DNA from: Ruminococcus sp.
GTDB taxonomy: Bacteria; Bacillota; Clostridia; Oscillospirales; Ruminococcaceae
Direction of reading: 5' to 3'
NCBI GenBank assembly: GCA_017397925.1
Contig: JAFQHO010000084.1
Coordinates: forward strand, 62,001 to 126,000
Length of the DNA: 64,000 bases
Shown here: piece after piece, positions 53,995 through 62,601 of the stretch
Numbering within the stretch: position 1 is the first letter of the stretch
Layout: every line of letters starts with the position of its first letter
Made by a program: the position numbers and the translations under genes
The notes under the pieces: generated by a model
What the model was told of the DNA's origin: nothing
The model's input: only the letters and a program-made list of their open reading frames with translations
Database searches by the model: none

Positions 53995-56568
53995 TTAAAC
54001 CTCCGTTGAGAATGTATTCTTTGTGCAGTTTCTTGCATAGATTTCCTCAGCAGGTATTTTCTGACAGGAGTTGTAGTCATAGCAGTGTGAAATTCTGCGG
54101 AATTTCAGCTTCTTATCGCCCTTTCTGCAAATCAGCACAAAGATAAGGAGCAATACAGCTGAGCCAATGGATATTACAAGCCCTTCATAAAGCCCCGGAG
54201 TGCGGTAGCTGAAAGTAATGACATTATCGCCCTCATCGGCTTTAACCGCCATAAACCCGTAGGAAACGCGCTCCACGTCCGCAGGCTTGCCGTTTACCTC
54301 TGCAGTCCAGCCCTCGCTGTAGGGGACGCTGAAAAATACCAGTTCAGGCTTATCAAGGCTGATTTCCGCCTCAAATCCGTAGGAATCCCATTCAAAGGAA
54401 TCGGCGCAATTCTGCTGTTTTTCTCGACAGGCAGCAATATAGTCGTTTTTGGTGAGATTATATATTCCGGGCGCTGCAGGTTCAAGTATATCGCCGTATT
54501 TTTCAACCTGTTTCTCATTGAGGACAATTGCGTTCAAAAGCAGCTTTTCGCGGATTGCTTTGCTTTTGTCTTCAAGGCTGTTTTCGCTTACGTAGGTATC
54601 ATAGCCGAAGCCCATAGGGATATACAGCTTATTTTCGTATATTTCAAAGTTTTCGTTTTCGCCCACGTATTCAAATTCGTGGAGATATTCACGTATATCA
54701 ACGTGGGTGGAGATAATACCGTTGTCTCCTGATATCTCAACGGATTCCTCAAATGGCATATCCTCGAGAGTAAGTCCTTTTTCAAGAGCCTTATAGCTTA
54801 AAACACCGTCTTTTTCGCGGTAGAAATATTTTACAGAGAATAGTCCGCGGATGGTATAATGGGTGATATCCGCACGGGATGCCACATCGCGCTGAACGCC
54901 TATTGAGTCGTAGAAATCCATAATAGATGTGCTTACAACACTCTGAAATGCCCTCATAGTAGGAAGTCCCCACATCATAGCGTAGTTGTCGCATCCGTCA
55001 GATATATCTATGCGGAAGAAATTATCCTCTGAAACATCCTCGTATATGTCATCCCTGCTCTTTATTGTATGGCTGATATAGTCCTTGGCGTCAGCAGGTG
55101 TGGCAGCACTGTACATAACAGTTGTCAGTACACAGCCAAGGCTTGCAAATGCCGTAAGATAGACCATAAGTCCGCCATAGTGTTTATGTTGATTTTTCTG
55201 CATTATGATGTATATTGCCATCAGGAGCATTACCACTGCAATACCGAAGGTTATCCAGAAATAGCCGAAATCAGCCGGGAGTGTAAACCAACTCAGCTTG
55301 CCGTCCTTCTTTTCGGGGATAAGGCTGATAAGTCCGAAAAACAGCATGACACCGATTGTAATGAAGATTGCAGGCTTGAAATCAGCGTCCTCCTCGTCAA
55401 GGGTCTGCGCGGTCATCATAGCAAAAATGAGTATTGGCATATAGAACCAGCGCGCATAGTATGAGGCGTTGAACATATAGAACATACTGTTGAGTACAGG
55501 AATAAATGAACAGAATATGCAGATCCAGGATAAACGCACTGCCCAGTGCTTCTTACGTGTACGCATAAAGGTAATAACGCCAAGCATTGAGAAAAGAGGC
55601 AGATATCCGCCAACTGACGACCATTTTGCACCTTCGTTCTTGAAAAGGTTAGGTCTTGCAGGAACGTCGGGAATAAGGAAAAAGCTCTGTATAACGCGGA
55701 AAATCCTTGATCCCTCATAGTAGATGATGTTGCTTTCACCGTAAAGATGTTCGCTGACGCGGAAATTACCCATAATAGCAAGAGCTGAGGGGAGCAGTAT
55801 AACAGCAGCCATAGCTGTTCCCAGTACCGCCTCAACAAAAAGTCCCAGGAATTTTCTGAATGTAACGGGGAAGTCCTTACAGGGTATACGCATAAGGAAA
55901 TAGAGTATAAGGAATACAACCTGTCCTGTGAAGAAATAGTAGTTGAGAGCCGCCATAAATGCCACTATAAGGGCAAACCAGCCTCGTCTGCGGTTGCAGA
56001 TATTTTCCTCCATAGCTATGAGCATAAGAGGGAAGAATGCTGTTACATCCTGGAAGTGGTTGAAGAATATGTTGAAAATCTGAAATCCTGAAAAGGAGTA
56101 GAGTAATGCACCGGTCAGTGCAGCCTCCTTTGAGCGTACAAACCGACGTATAAAGATATAGGCGGTAAGAGAGGCACATCCGTGCTTCAAAGCAAGCAGT
56201 ACAGGCAGTGAATAGCTTACAAGTGAACGCGGCAGGATAGTGGAAAGCCAGAAAAATGGGCTTGAAATGAGATAGAAGGAATATGATGTGGTCAAATCAG
56301 AGCCTAAATCCGTAAACCAGTTCCAGCCGAACTGACCGCTTCTCACAGCGTCATTTGCCAGATTATAAAAGGGTATCTGCTGTGCATTATAGTCGCCGTA
56401 GTAGATGAAATAGCCGTTTTCCATAGCCATAAACGGCAGCATAGCTAAAATTATTACAAAGAAACCCATAAGAAATGCCAGAAGATATCTTTCTTTTGAA
56501 TACTGGGTTGTTCTCAATAAGTTTTTATCTGTTTTCTTATCTGTTTTCTTGTCTGTTTTCTTTTTCAT
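53995..56568 (-). CDS. YfhO family membrane protein
   Basis: 857 residues with about 13 membrane helices and a large C-terminal extracytoplasmic part. YfhO-type proteins (GT-C-like fold) are linked in Bacillus and Listeria to glycosylation of lipoteichoic acid. The N-terminus has three copies of KKTD coded by a 12-base tandem repeat at 56520-56568. ATG 56568 follows AAGGAGAAA. Ends three bases before the NUDIX start. Confidence 0.85.
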   Translation of the reverse strand: MKKKTDKKTDKKTDKNLLRTTQYSKERYLLAFLMGFFVIILAMLPFMAMENGYFIYYGDYNAQQIPFYNLANDAVRSGQFGWNWFTDLGSDLTTSYSFYLISSPFFWLSTILPRSLVSYSLPVLLALKHGCASLTAYIFIRRFVRSKEAALTGALLYSFSGFQIFNIFFNHFQDVTAFFPLMLIAMEENICNRRRGWFALIVAFMAALNYYFFTGQVVFLILYFLMRIPCKDFPVTFRKFLGLFVEAVLGTAMAAVILLPSALAIMGNFRVSEHLYGESNIIYYEGSRIFRVIQSFFLIPDVPARPNLFKNEGAKWSSVGGYLPLFSMLGVITFMRTRKKHWAVRLSWICIFCSFIPVLNSMFYMFNASYYARWFYMPILIFAMMTAQTLDEEDADFKPAIFITIGVMLFFGLISLIPEKKDGKLSWFTLPADFGYFWITFGIAVVMLLMAIYIIMQKNQHKHYGGLMVYLTAFASLGCVLTTVMYSAATPADAKDYISHTIKSRDDIYEDVSEDNFFRIDISDGCDNYAMMWGLPTMRAFQSVVSTSIMDFYDSIGVQRDVASRADITHYTIRGLFSVKYFYREKDGVLSYKALEKGLTLEDMPFEESVEISGDNGIISTHVDIREYLHEFEYVGENENFEIYENKLYIPMGFGYDTYVSENSLEDKSKAIREKLLLNAIVLNEKQVEKYGDILEPAAPGIYNLTKNDYIAACREKQQNCADSFEWDSYGFEAEISLDKPELVFFSVPYSEGWTAEVNGKPADVERVSYGFMAVKADEGDNVITFSYRTPGLYEGLVISIGSAVLLLIFVLICRKGDKKLKFRRISHCYDYNSCQKIPAEEIYARNCTKNTFSTEV

Positions 56569-56648
56569 TTACTTTCTCCTTGAAAAAAATTCTTATATTA
56601 TATTATATCACATACAGGTGGATTTTTAAAGGGGTTTTAATAAATTTT

Positions 56649-56677
56649 CACATACAATCGGGAAATTTCATACTATA
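56649..56677 (+). promoter_or_regulatory. Mother-cell sigma factor type promoter (sigma-K/sigma-E like)
   Basis: CACA at 56649-56652, 16 bases, CATACTATA at 56669-56677. The second element fits the sigma-K -10 form CATAnnnTA and the sigma-E form CATAnnnT, and no sigma-A -35 is present. Confidence 0.5.
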
Positions 56678-56718
56678 TAAAGCAGCACATCGCTGCAATC
56701 CTACAGGAGGAATAGATT

Positions 56719-57582
56719 ATGGCTACTTTTTTTAATCAGGCAACGCTTTCCTATAACGGCAATGTTGCGGATTCCAATATAATTACGGGCAGAATTGTTG
56801 AAACCTTGTCCGCTTCTAAGAATGCCCTTACTCCCACATATACGGGAACAGATGATATCACCTATGTTGTAAGCGTGATAAACAGCGGTGATACGGCGTT
56901 TACAGGTCTTACGCTGACAGATAACCTTGGCAGATATACCCTTGATGACGGAACAACAGAGGTAGTTCCTCTCACATATGTGAATGGAACATTAAACTAT
57001 TACATTAACGGTGTACTGCAGGCAGCTCCCAATGTAACAGATATCGAACCGCTTACTATTACAGGTATCAGCGTACCAGCAGGTGGAAATGCTATCATCA
57101 TTTACAACGCCTGTCCTAATCAGTACGCACCCTTGGGAGAAAATGCTTCTATAACAAATACAGTTACAATTGCAGGCAGTTCAACTGTCACTCCTGTTAC
57201 TGCCTCAGAAACAGTGACAAACAGCACAGAGCCTGAGCTGACTATCAGCAAGGCGCTTGAACCCGATGTAGTAACTGAAAACAGCGCTATAACCTATACT
57301 TTTGATATCAGAAACTACGGCGGTACAGCTACAGATATAACAGATGATGTTATTTTCAGAGATGTATTTGACCCTGTGCTTGATATCACATCTGTCACAT
57401 TCAACGGCATACCCTGGAAAATTGGCACTGATTACACCTATAATACGGTTACAGGCGAGTTTGTATCTGTAAACGGAAGTGTTGCCGTACCTGCTGCCAC
57501 ATTCAGTCAGGACCCTGCAACAGGTGTATGGACAACTGAACCCGGTGTAAGCACACTTGTTATTATGGGTACTATTGCATAA
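56719..57582 (+). CDS. DUF11-domain protein without signal peptide (possible spore surface protein)
   Basis: 287 residues made of two DUF11-like beta domains (about 40-160 and 165-285), starting ATFFNQATLSYNGN. The first has YVVSVINSGDTAFTGLTLTD and the second ITYTFDIRNYGGTATDITDD, the repeated pattern of DUF11. There is no signal peptide, although DUF11 domains are usually secreted. AGGAGG at 56705-56710. Together with the mother-cell type promoter this suggests deposition on the spore from the mother cell cytoplasm; that is inference. Confidence 0.75.
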   Translation: MATFFNQATLSYNGNVADSNIITGRIVETLSASKNALTPTYTGTDDITYVVSVINSGDTAFTGLTLTDNLGRYTLDDGTTEVVPLTYVNGTLNYYINGVLQAAPNVTDIEPLTITGISVPAGGNAIIIYNACPNQYAPLGENASITNTVTIAGSSTVTPVTASETVTNSTEPELTISKALEPDVVTENSAITYTFDIRNYGGTATDITDDVIFRDVFDPVLDITSVTFNGIPWKIGTDYTYNTVTGEFVSVNGSVAVPAATFSQDPATGVWTTEPGVSTLVIMGTIA

Positions 57583-57594
57583 ATCGGGTAAAAA

Positions 57595-57615
57595 TAGGGC
57601 GGATTATCCGCCCTA
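57595..57615 (+). terminator. Palindrome after the DUF11 gene, possible terminator
   Basis: TAGGGCGGAT and ATCCGCCCTA arms; member of the palindrome family, positioned to end this gene, though not followed by a T run. Confidence 0.5.
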
Positions 57616-57674
57616 TACATTGCCTTATATAATTCTTCAAGAGTTAGTTGATGCAGCAATAGAATAATGCAGAA

Positions 57675-60422
57675 CTATATTACTGAAATATCAAGAACAC
57701 CCATTCCATTGCTTATTGTAACTGCTATATAACCTACGCCCTCAGCTTCAATGGGGATTGTGTATTCATTGAATTCATCATATGCTGTTGTTGCTTTTAT
57801 ATCGCAGGTATACCTGTTTTTTCCTACGGTGAGATGAAGTGTTTTATAGCCTAATATAGAGGAAATTCTCAGCTTTACCGCAGATTTGCCGGTGAAATCA
57901 ATTCCACAGTATACCGCTGTTCCCGACCATTCATCGGTACGGATATAGTAGCTTTCCAGGTTTCTTGACCACAGAGTTTGTATTTCGTCGCTGCTGTCAA
58001 AGGTATGTGCGGCAAATGAATTTCTGCGTATTCCAAGACTTTCTCCGATTATTTTAACATCTGCTGAAATGGGGAGATTATCAGAATTTCCGCCTGCCAT
58101 AAACTTATAAGTGGCTGTTTCTGTAATGAATTTTTCGCGGCGGACATCGTAAATCTGCAATATTTCGGGCAGAATTTCAATTCTTACTCTCATTTCGCTG
58201 TGTGCCTTTATATGCACTCTTGAAAAGCCGCAGAGTTTTTTGATTGGACGTGTGGTTTCAGAATTTTCCACAGCATAATAAAGCTGTACAACTTCATCGC
58301 TGTCAATGTCAGACACGTTTTCAACTGTTACATATGCTGTATATGTGCCCTTTTCATTGACTGATACTTCAAGGCTTTTATAGCGGAAATCAGCGTAGGA
58401 CAGTCCGTAGCCGAAGGGATACAGGGGCTTGCCCTTGAAATACATATATGTGGTGCCGCTGTTTTCTATGTTGTACTCCTTGATATCAGGCAGGTCGATG
58501 TCTGAACGGTACCAGGTCAGGGCGACTCTGCCTGCGGGAATGTTCTTTCCGCTGAGAGTTTCAGCGAGGGCTGTTCCAAGATGAGGGCCTGCGTGGGTTG
58601 TGTAAATAATAGCAGGAAGTTTTTCATCAGAACGTGTTACTGAATAGGGAAAGCTTGAAATAATTGCCAGTATCGTATTCGGGTTGATTGAGTGGATTTC
58701 AAGCGCTGTATCCTCCTGCTGTCCCAGTGACAGCGTGGTGCGGTCGTAGCATTCCTTTACGTGCTGTATAGGGTCGTTTCCTACACAGATAATAACATTG
58801 TCACATTCTGCAGCAATCGCCTTTCCGCGTTCAATTCCTGCGGATATTACTTCAAGGGTAAATGTATTCTTAGGCAATACAGGAGTGTTCTTTTCAAGGG
58901 AAAGTTTGCCGTTTTTTCCCCATTCCATACGGCGGTGGAGCAGGAAATCCTCGATGATATATTCGTTTCCGCCTATATTGCGGAAATTGAAAGATTCCGA
59001 TGTGTACCAGTCGTATATGAAGTTTTCGGAAAGCTTCAGCGTTCCGTCCTTGTAGGCAGCATATTTTCCGTGTGTTTCAGAAAAGAGATTCCAGCAGTTA
59101 TCTCCCCACTTTTTCAGCTTGAAAAGGCAGTTTTCGTCGGGAGTATTGCCGTCGGCAAAAATTGTTCCGTCCTCGTGGATTGACAGGTATTTCCCCTCTG
59201 AGTTTTTTATGGCGACTATATCCCACAAATCATCGGAGAGAATTTCACTTTCAGCGAATTCATTGCGTATACCCTCAACGGCTGATACCGCATTTCGGAA
59301 ATATCCTGTGTACCAATCGCGGAAATTTTCTTCTGAAATTGCACCAAGAACGGCAATTTTCTTTGCGTTGCCTCTGATTGGCAGTATACCGTTGTTTTTT
59401 AGCAGTACTACCTGTTCTCTTGCGGCTCTAAGATTTACTTCCGCCGACTTTTCATCATCAAGTACATCAAGAGTTATATCGTTATATGGGCAGTTGGGGG
59501 CGGAATGTCCAAGCTTTAAACGTGCATACAGCACGTTGCATACAGCGTGGTCAAGCTCCTCCATTGTAACAATTCCCTGTTCCAATGCCTGTCTGGCGGT
59601 TTCTTCGATTATGCTCGTTGCATCATTGACTATATCTCCCCCTGCCTTCATTGATGCAGAGAGGGTTTCGGTGTGGGTATCAAAATATCTGTGCTCTGTG
59701 ACATTCTGCGAGAAATCACAGCCGTCTGTTACTGTAAACCATATACCCCAGTCTTTTTTCAGTACAGCGTCAATATCGGGGTGACACATTGCGGGAATGC
59801 CGTTTATCTCGTTATATGAGGTCATTATGCTCTTTACTCCGCCGTATTTTACAGCGTACATAAAAGCGGCATAGTAATATTCGTGTTTCAGCCTCAGCGG
59901 TACGTTTGCATTGCATTTATCACGGTCTGTTTCGTTATTGCTGGCGGCAAAATGCTTCAATGTGGGGATTGTCTTTACAAATTCTCCGTTATCCGCAGCC
60001 ATTGCCTTGGTATATGCAGCGGTCATAGTTCCTGTAAGGCATACGTCTTCTCCGTAGCCTTCTTCGGTGCGTCCCCACAGGGGATGACGTTCCATATCTA
60101 CTGTGGGTCCCCACATACAGGGACTTATGGAGCTGTCAAAGTTATAATAGGCTCTGCTCTCATTGCCTGCAATTTCGCCAAGCTCCGCCATAAGTTTCGT
60201 GTCAAAGGTGCCTGCAAGGCCTATGGGCTGTGGAAATACCGTTGAGCAGTGTTCTTCTTTTCTTCCTACATAGCCTCTTGCGATTTCTGAACCCACAATG
60301 AAATATTCCAGGTCCTCATCGGGGATAGCTTTCTGGATAACGCATATAAGCGCTATTTTATCTTCGACAGATAGTCTGCTGCATATTTCAGCTGCTTTAT
60401 CTGTAAATCTTTTATCTAACAT
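57675..60422 (-). CDS. GH3 beta-glucosidase with inserted beta-trefoil domain
   Basis: 915 residues, no signal peptide, so cytoplasmic. GH3 N-domain 1-310 with nucleophile Asp233 in FTVTDGCDF and KHFAASNNETDR; GH3 C-domain from about 335, broken at about 400-527 by an insert with three GKYL/GKYAAY/GKLSL repeats that looks like a fascin/beta-trefoil module; C-domain resumes at 528 (CDNVIICVGND); FnIII-like domain about 685-790; C-terminal beta-sandwich (CBM6/36-like) 800-915. Probably cleaves cello- or xylo-oligosaccharides. Starts ten bases after the ANTAR gene, hence in the glnA operon. Confidence 0.9.
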   Translation of the reverse strand: MLDKRFTDKAAEICSRLSVEDKIALICVIQKAIPDEDLEYFIVGSEIARGYVGRKEEHCSTVFPQPIGLAGTFDTKLMAELGEIAGNESRAYYNFDSSISPCMWGPTVDMERHPLWGRTEEGYGEDVCLTGTMTAAYTKAMAADNGEFVKTIPTLKHFAASNNETDRDKCNANVPLRLKHEYYYAAFMYAVKYGGVKSIMTSYNEINGIPAMCHPDIDAVLKKDWGIWFTVTDGCDFSQNVTEHRYFDTHTETLSASMKAGGDIVNDATSIIEETARQALEQGIVTMEELDHAVCNVLYARLKLGHSAPNCPYNDITLDVLDDEKSAEVNLRAAREQVVLLKNNGILPIRGNAKKIAVLGAISEENFRDWYTGYFRNAVSAVEGIRNEFAESEILSDDLWDIVAIKNSEGKYLSIHEDGTIFADGNTPDENCLFKLKKWGDNCWNLFSETHGKYAAYKDGTLKLSENFIYDWYTSESFNFRNIGGNEYIIEDFLLHRRMEWGKNGKLSLEKNTPVLPKNTFTLEVISAGIERGKAIAAECDNVIICVGNDPIQHVKECYDRTTLSLGQQEDTALEIHSINPNTILAIISSFPYSVTRSDEKLPAIIYTTHAGPHLGTALAETLSGKNIPAGRVALTWYRSDIDLPDIKEYNIENSGTTYMYFKGKPLYPFGYGLSYADFRYKSLEVSVNEKGTYTAYVTVENVSDIDSDEVVQLYYAVENSETTRPIKKLCGFSRVHIKAHSEMRVRIEILPEILQIYDVRREKFITETATYKFMAGGNSDNLPISADVKIIGESLGIRRNSFAAHTFDSSDEIQTLWSRNLESYYIRTDEWSGTAVYCGIDFTGKSAVKLRISSILGYKTLHLTVGKNRYTCDIKATTAYDEFNEYTIPIEAEGVGYIAVTISNGMGVLDISVI

Positions 60423-60432
60423 AGTGCGATCC

Positions 60433-60996
60433 TCAGGTCAGGTCTGATATTATTTTTCTGGCTGCATCACGCCGTGTGCAGCGGCTGTTCATAGCCTGTT
60501 TTTCAAGGTGACGGTGTGCCTGTGGCTCTGTAAAGCCAAGATATTTCATAAGCATTGTTTTTGCCTTGTTTATAAGGCGTATATCGCTGATATGTTGCAT
60601 AACCTCCTCGGATTCCCTTATATTGGAAATAAGTGCGGTATCTGCTTTAAGGAGGCGTATACCCTCTGAAATAGTCCTGCTGTCAAGAGGCTTTGACAAT
60701 ACAAGGATATTATATGGCGACAGCTTGTCGGCAAGTTCCTCTGATACGGAACGGCTGCACAGAAGTATAATAACAGCGTTTGTGTAGTCGGCGGCTGTTT
60801 CTGCAAGCTCTGTACCCATTTCTCCCATAAGGGGGGTATCTATAATAACGATATCCGGAGGGGTATTAAGCAGGGTTCTGCGTGCCTGTGCTGCGGAGGA
60901 TATAACGGAAATCTGTGAATAGCCGTTGCTGCGGAGTGTACAGTAAAGCATATCCGCTGTGGATTCCGTCTGTGAAACTATAATTGCTTTGTTCAT
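60433..60996 (-). CDS. ANTAR-domain response regulator
   Basis: 187 residues: receiver domain 1-118 with a phosphoacceptor-like Asp in DIVIIDTPLMG but no acidic pair at the start (AIIVSQTES), then an ANTAR RNA-binding domain 128-187 (LINKAKTMLMKYLGFTEPQAHRHL-type). Such regulators act as transcription antiterminators on paired hairpins, often for nitrogen genes. Ten bases after the glnA-like stop. Confidence 0.85.
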   Translation of the reverse strand: MNKAIIVSQTESTADMLYCTLRSNGYSQISVISSAAQARRTLLNTPPDIVIIDTPLMGEMGTELAETAADYTNAVIILLCSRSVSEELADKLSPYNILVLSKPLDSRTISEGIRLLKADTALISNIRESEEVMQHISDIRLINKAKTMLMKYLGFTEPQAHRHLEKQAMNSRCTRRDAARKIISDLT

Positions 60997-61005
60997 ATCA
61001 GCCTC

Positions 61006-62283
61006 TTATATGTACGGGAAGTAGTATTCATCGTAAAAGCTGTCTGTACTGTCGTATTCCTTTAGTGCTTCAAGTTGTGAGTGCATATGATGAAAAGTTC
61101 TTTTCAGCAGATTTTCCGGAAGATTGCTGCGGAGAAATTCACTGTTGCGGGCAATATACATAGCCTTTTCCAGGCTTTCGGGCAGCTGGTCGGAGGTGTC
61201 TGTGCCTCTGTAGTAGAGGGAATTGTCGCCGCTTTTTATGCCCTCGATACCTGCTGCAAGTATGAGCTTGAATGCAATATACGGATTGCAGGCAGCATCT
61301 GCGGAGCGTATTTCAATTCTTGGTGATAAACCCTTATAATTGCATAAGCGTATCAATGAAGTGCGGTCATCGGTGGAAAAATTAATGTATTTCGGTGCGT
61401 AGCCTACGCCGAAACGACTGTAGGAATTTATTGTGGGGTTGAGAAATACCGTTATTTCGCCTATTCTGCGAAGTACGCCCGATATAAAGCATTTTCCTTC
61501 CTCGGTGATATTATCGGGAGAGGTGCCGAAGATATGTTCTCCGTTCTTTTTTACAATAAATGAGAAGGTAACGGCGCTGCCGTGTTCGTTTTCAAGAGGT
61601 TTTGGCATAAACGAAGCGAAAAGTCCGCATTGTTCCGCTACTGATTTAACGATTGACTTGTAGTGCACCATATCATCAGCGGCGTTTACAGGCTCATTTG
61701 CGCGGAATGCAATTTCATTCTGTCCTGAGCCGTGTTTGTGACAGGAGCTTTTGGGATTGAAGCCCATTTCTTCAAGAGCAAGGCATATTTCGCGTCGTGT
61801 ATTTTCACATTTATCCAATGGAGCTACGTCGAGATATCCGCCTCTGTCGTGGGGGATTTTTGTAGGTTCGCCCTTTTCGTTAAGATTAAAAAGGTAGAAC
61901 TCGCAGCGTGTGCTGATTTCGCAGGAATAGCCGTTAAGACGCAGCTCATTTATGTATTTTATGAGATGTGTGCGCATACCTGAGGAATAGGGTGTTCCGT
62001 CAGGGTTTTTCAGTGAGCAGAAGAAACGTATTACCCTGCCTGATTTCGGACGCCAGGGCAGGACTGACAGCGTGGAAATATCAGGTACCAGAATAAGCTC
62101 CAGGGAGGATTCATCGAATTCTGAGTAATCTAAAGGTATACCGTATGAGAATGCCCGTTCAAGCTCAGTTGGCATTATGGCGATGTTTTTCAGATTGCCG
62201 TAAATATCGCAAAAAGTCAGACGGATGAATTTTATACCTTCTTCTTCAATAAATTTAAGAACTTCCTTGGGTGAATTATTCAT
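61006..62283 (-). CDS. Glutamine synthetase family protein, divergent
   Basis: 425 residues of the GS-I fold: FCDIYGNLKNI, DVAPLDKCENTRREI, GSGQNEIAF, NPTINSYSRFGVGYAPKYI and RIEIRSADAACNPY. The usual metal-binding segment NGSGMHxH reads HGSAVTFSF here, so the His ligand is replaced by Thr, and the protein lacks the adenylation-site C-terminal region. It may be a GS with altered activity or a GS-like enzyme (gamma-glutamyl ligase). Operon leader with the ANTAR gene and GH3. GGAGG precedes ATG 62283. Confidence 0.85.
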   Translation of the reverse strand: MNNSPKEVLKFIEEEGIKFIRLTFCDIYGNLKNIAIMPTELERAFSYGIPLDYSEFDESSLELILVPDISTLSVLPWRPKSGRVIRFFCSLKNPDGTPYSSGMRTHLIKYINELRLNGYSCEISTRCEFYLFNLNEKGEPTKIPHDRGGYLDVAPLDKCENTRREICLALEEMGFNPKSSCHKHGSGQNEIAFRANEPVNAADDMVHYKSIVKSVAEQCGLFASFMPKPLENEHGSAVTFSFIVKKNGEHIFGTSPDNITEEGKCFISGVLRRIGEITVFLNPTINSYSRFGVGYAPKYINFSTDDRTSLIRLCNYKGLSPRIEIRSADAACNPYIAFKLILAAGIEGIKSGDNSLYYRGTDTSDQLPESLEKAMYIARNSEFLRSNLPENLLKRTFHHMHSQLEALKEYDSTDSFYDEYYFPYI

Positions 62284-62312
62284 AGTGGCGCCTCCTAAAT
62301 AAATCTGAGAAT

Positions 62313-62341
62313 ATTATAGCATATTTTGTACGGATTGTAAA
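62313..62341 (-). promoter_or_regulatory. Sigma-A promoter of the glnA-like operon
   Basis: On the minus strand TTTACA (plus 62336-62341), 17-bp spacer, TATAAT (plus 62313-62318). The leader is only about 22 bases, leaving no room for paired ANTAR hairpins. Confidence 0.7.
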
Positions 62342-62509
62342 TAGAAATCAGGAAAAATAAGAACCAAGATAATATAATGAGAGAAATTGTCGAACAATAA
62401 ATAATGCTGTTTTTTCCCCTCTATATATACATTCAAACGAGAAGAAAAAAACGGACACGAAAAATAAATATTTTTTTATTTTAACATATTTCGACCCTAA
62501 AAAACAAAA

Positions 62510-62535
62510 GAACAGCGGCATTTCTGCCGCTGTTC
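62510..62535 (-). terminator. Second terminator on the IS side
   Basis: GAACAGCGGCA and TGCCGCTGTTC arms with GAAA loop on the minus strand, followed by TTTTGTTTTTT. It lies just outside the likely IS end. Confidence 0.75.
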
Positions 62536-62549
62536 GCAGACTGTCCAAA

Positions 62550-62579
62550 AACCCCGATTTCGGAGAGGAAATCGGGGTT
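62550..62579 (-). terminator. Terminator of the transposase gene
   Basis: AACCCCGATTT and AAATCGGGGTT arms, followed on the minus strand by TTTTGG. Confidence 0.8.
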
Positions 62580-62601
62580 AAAGTTTTAATTAAAGATAAA
62601 A

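Noticed and set aside
62284-62312. ANTAR target hairpins in the glnA-like leader
   Set aside because: The predicted start leaves about 22 bases, and no paired stem-loops with hexaloops were seen.
62348-62548. 66-codon frame between glnA-like and the IS
   Set aside because: AT-rich, no ribosome binding site, no domain; it overlaps the terminator region.
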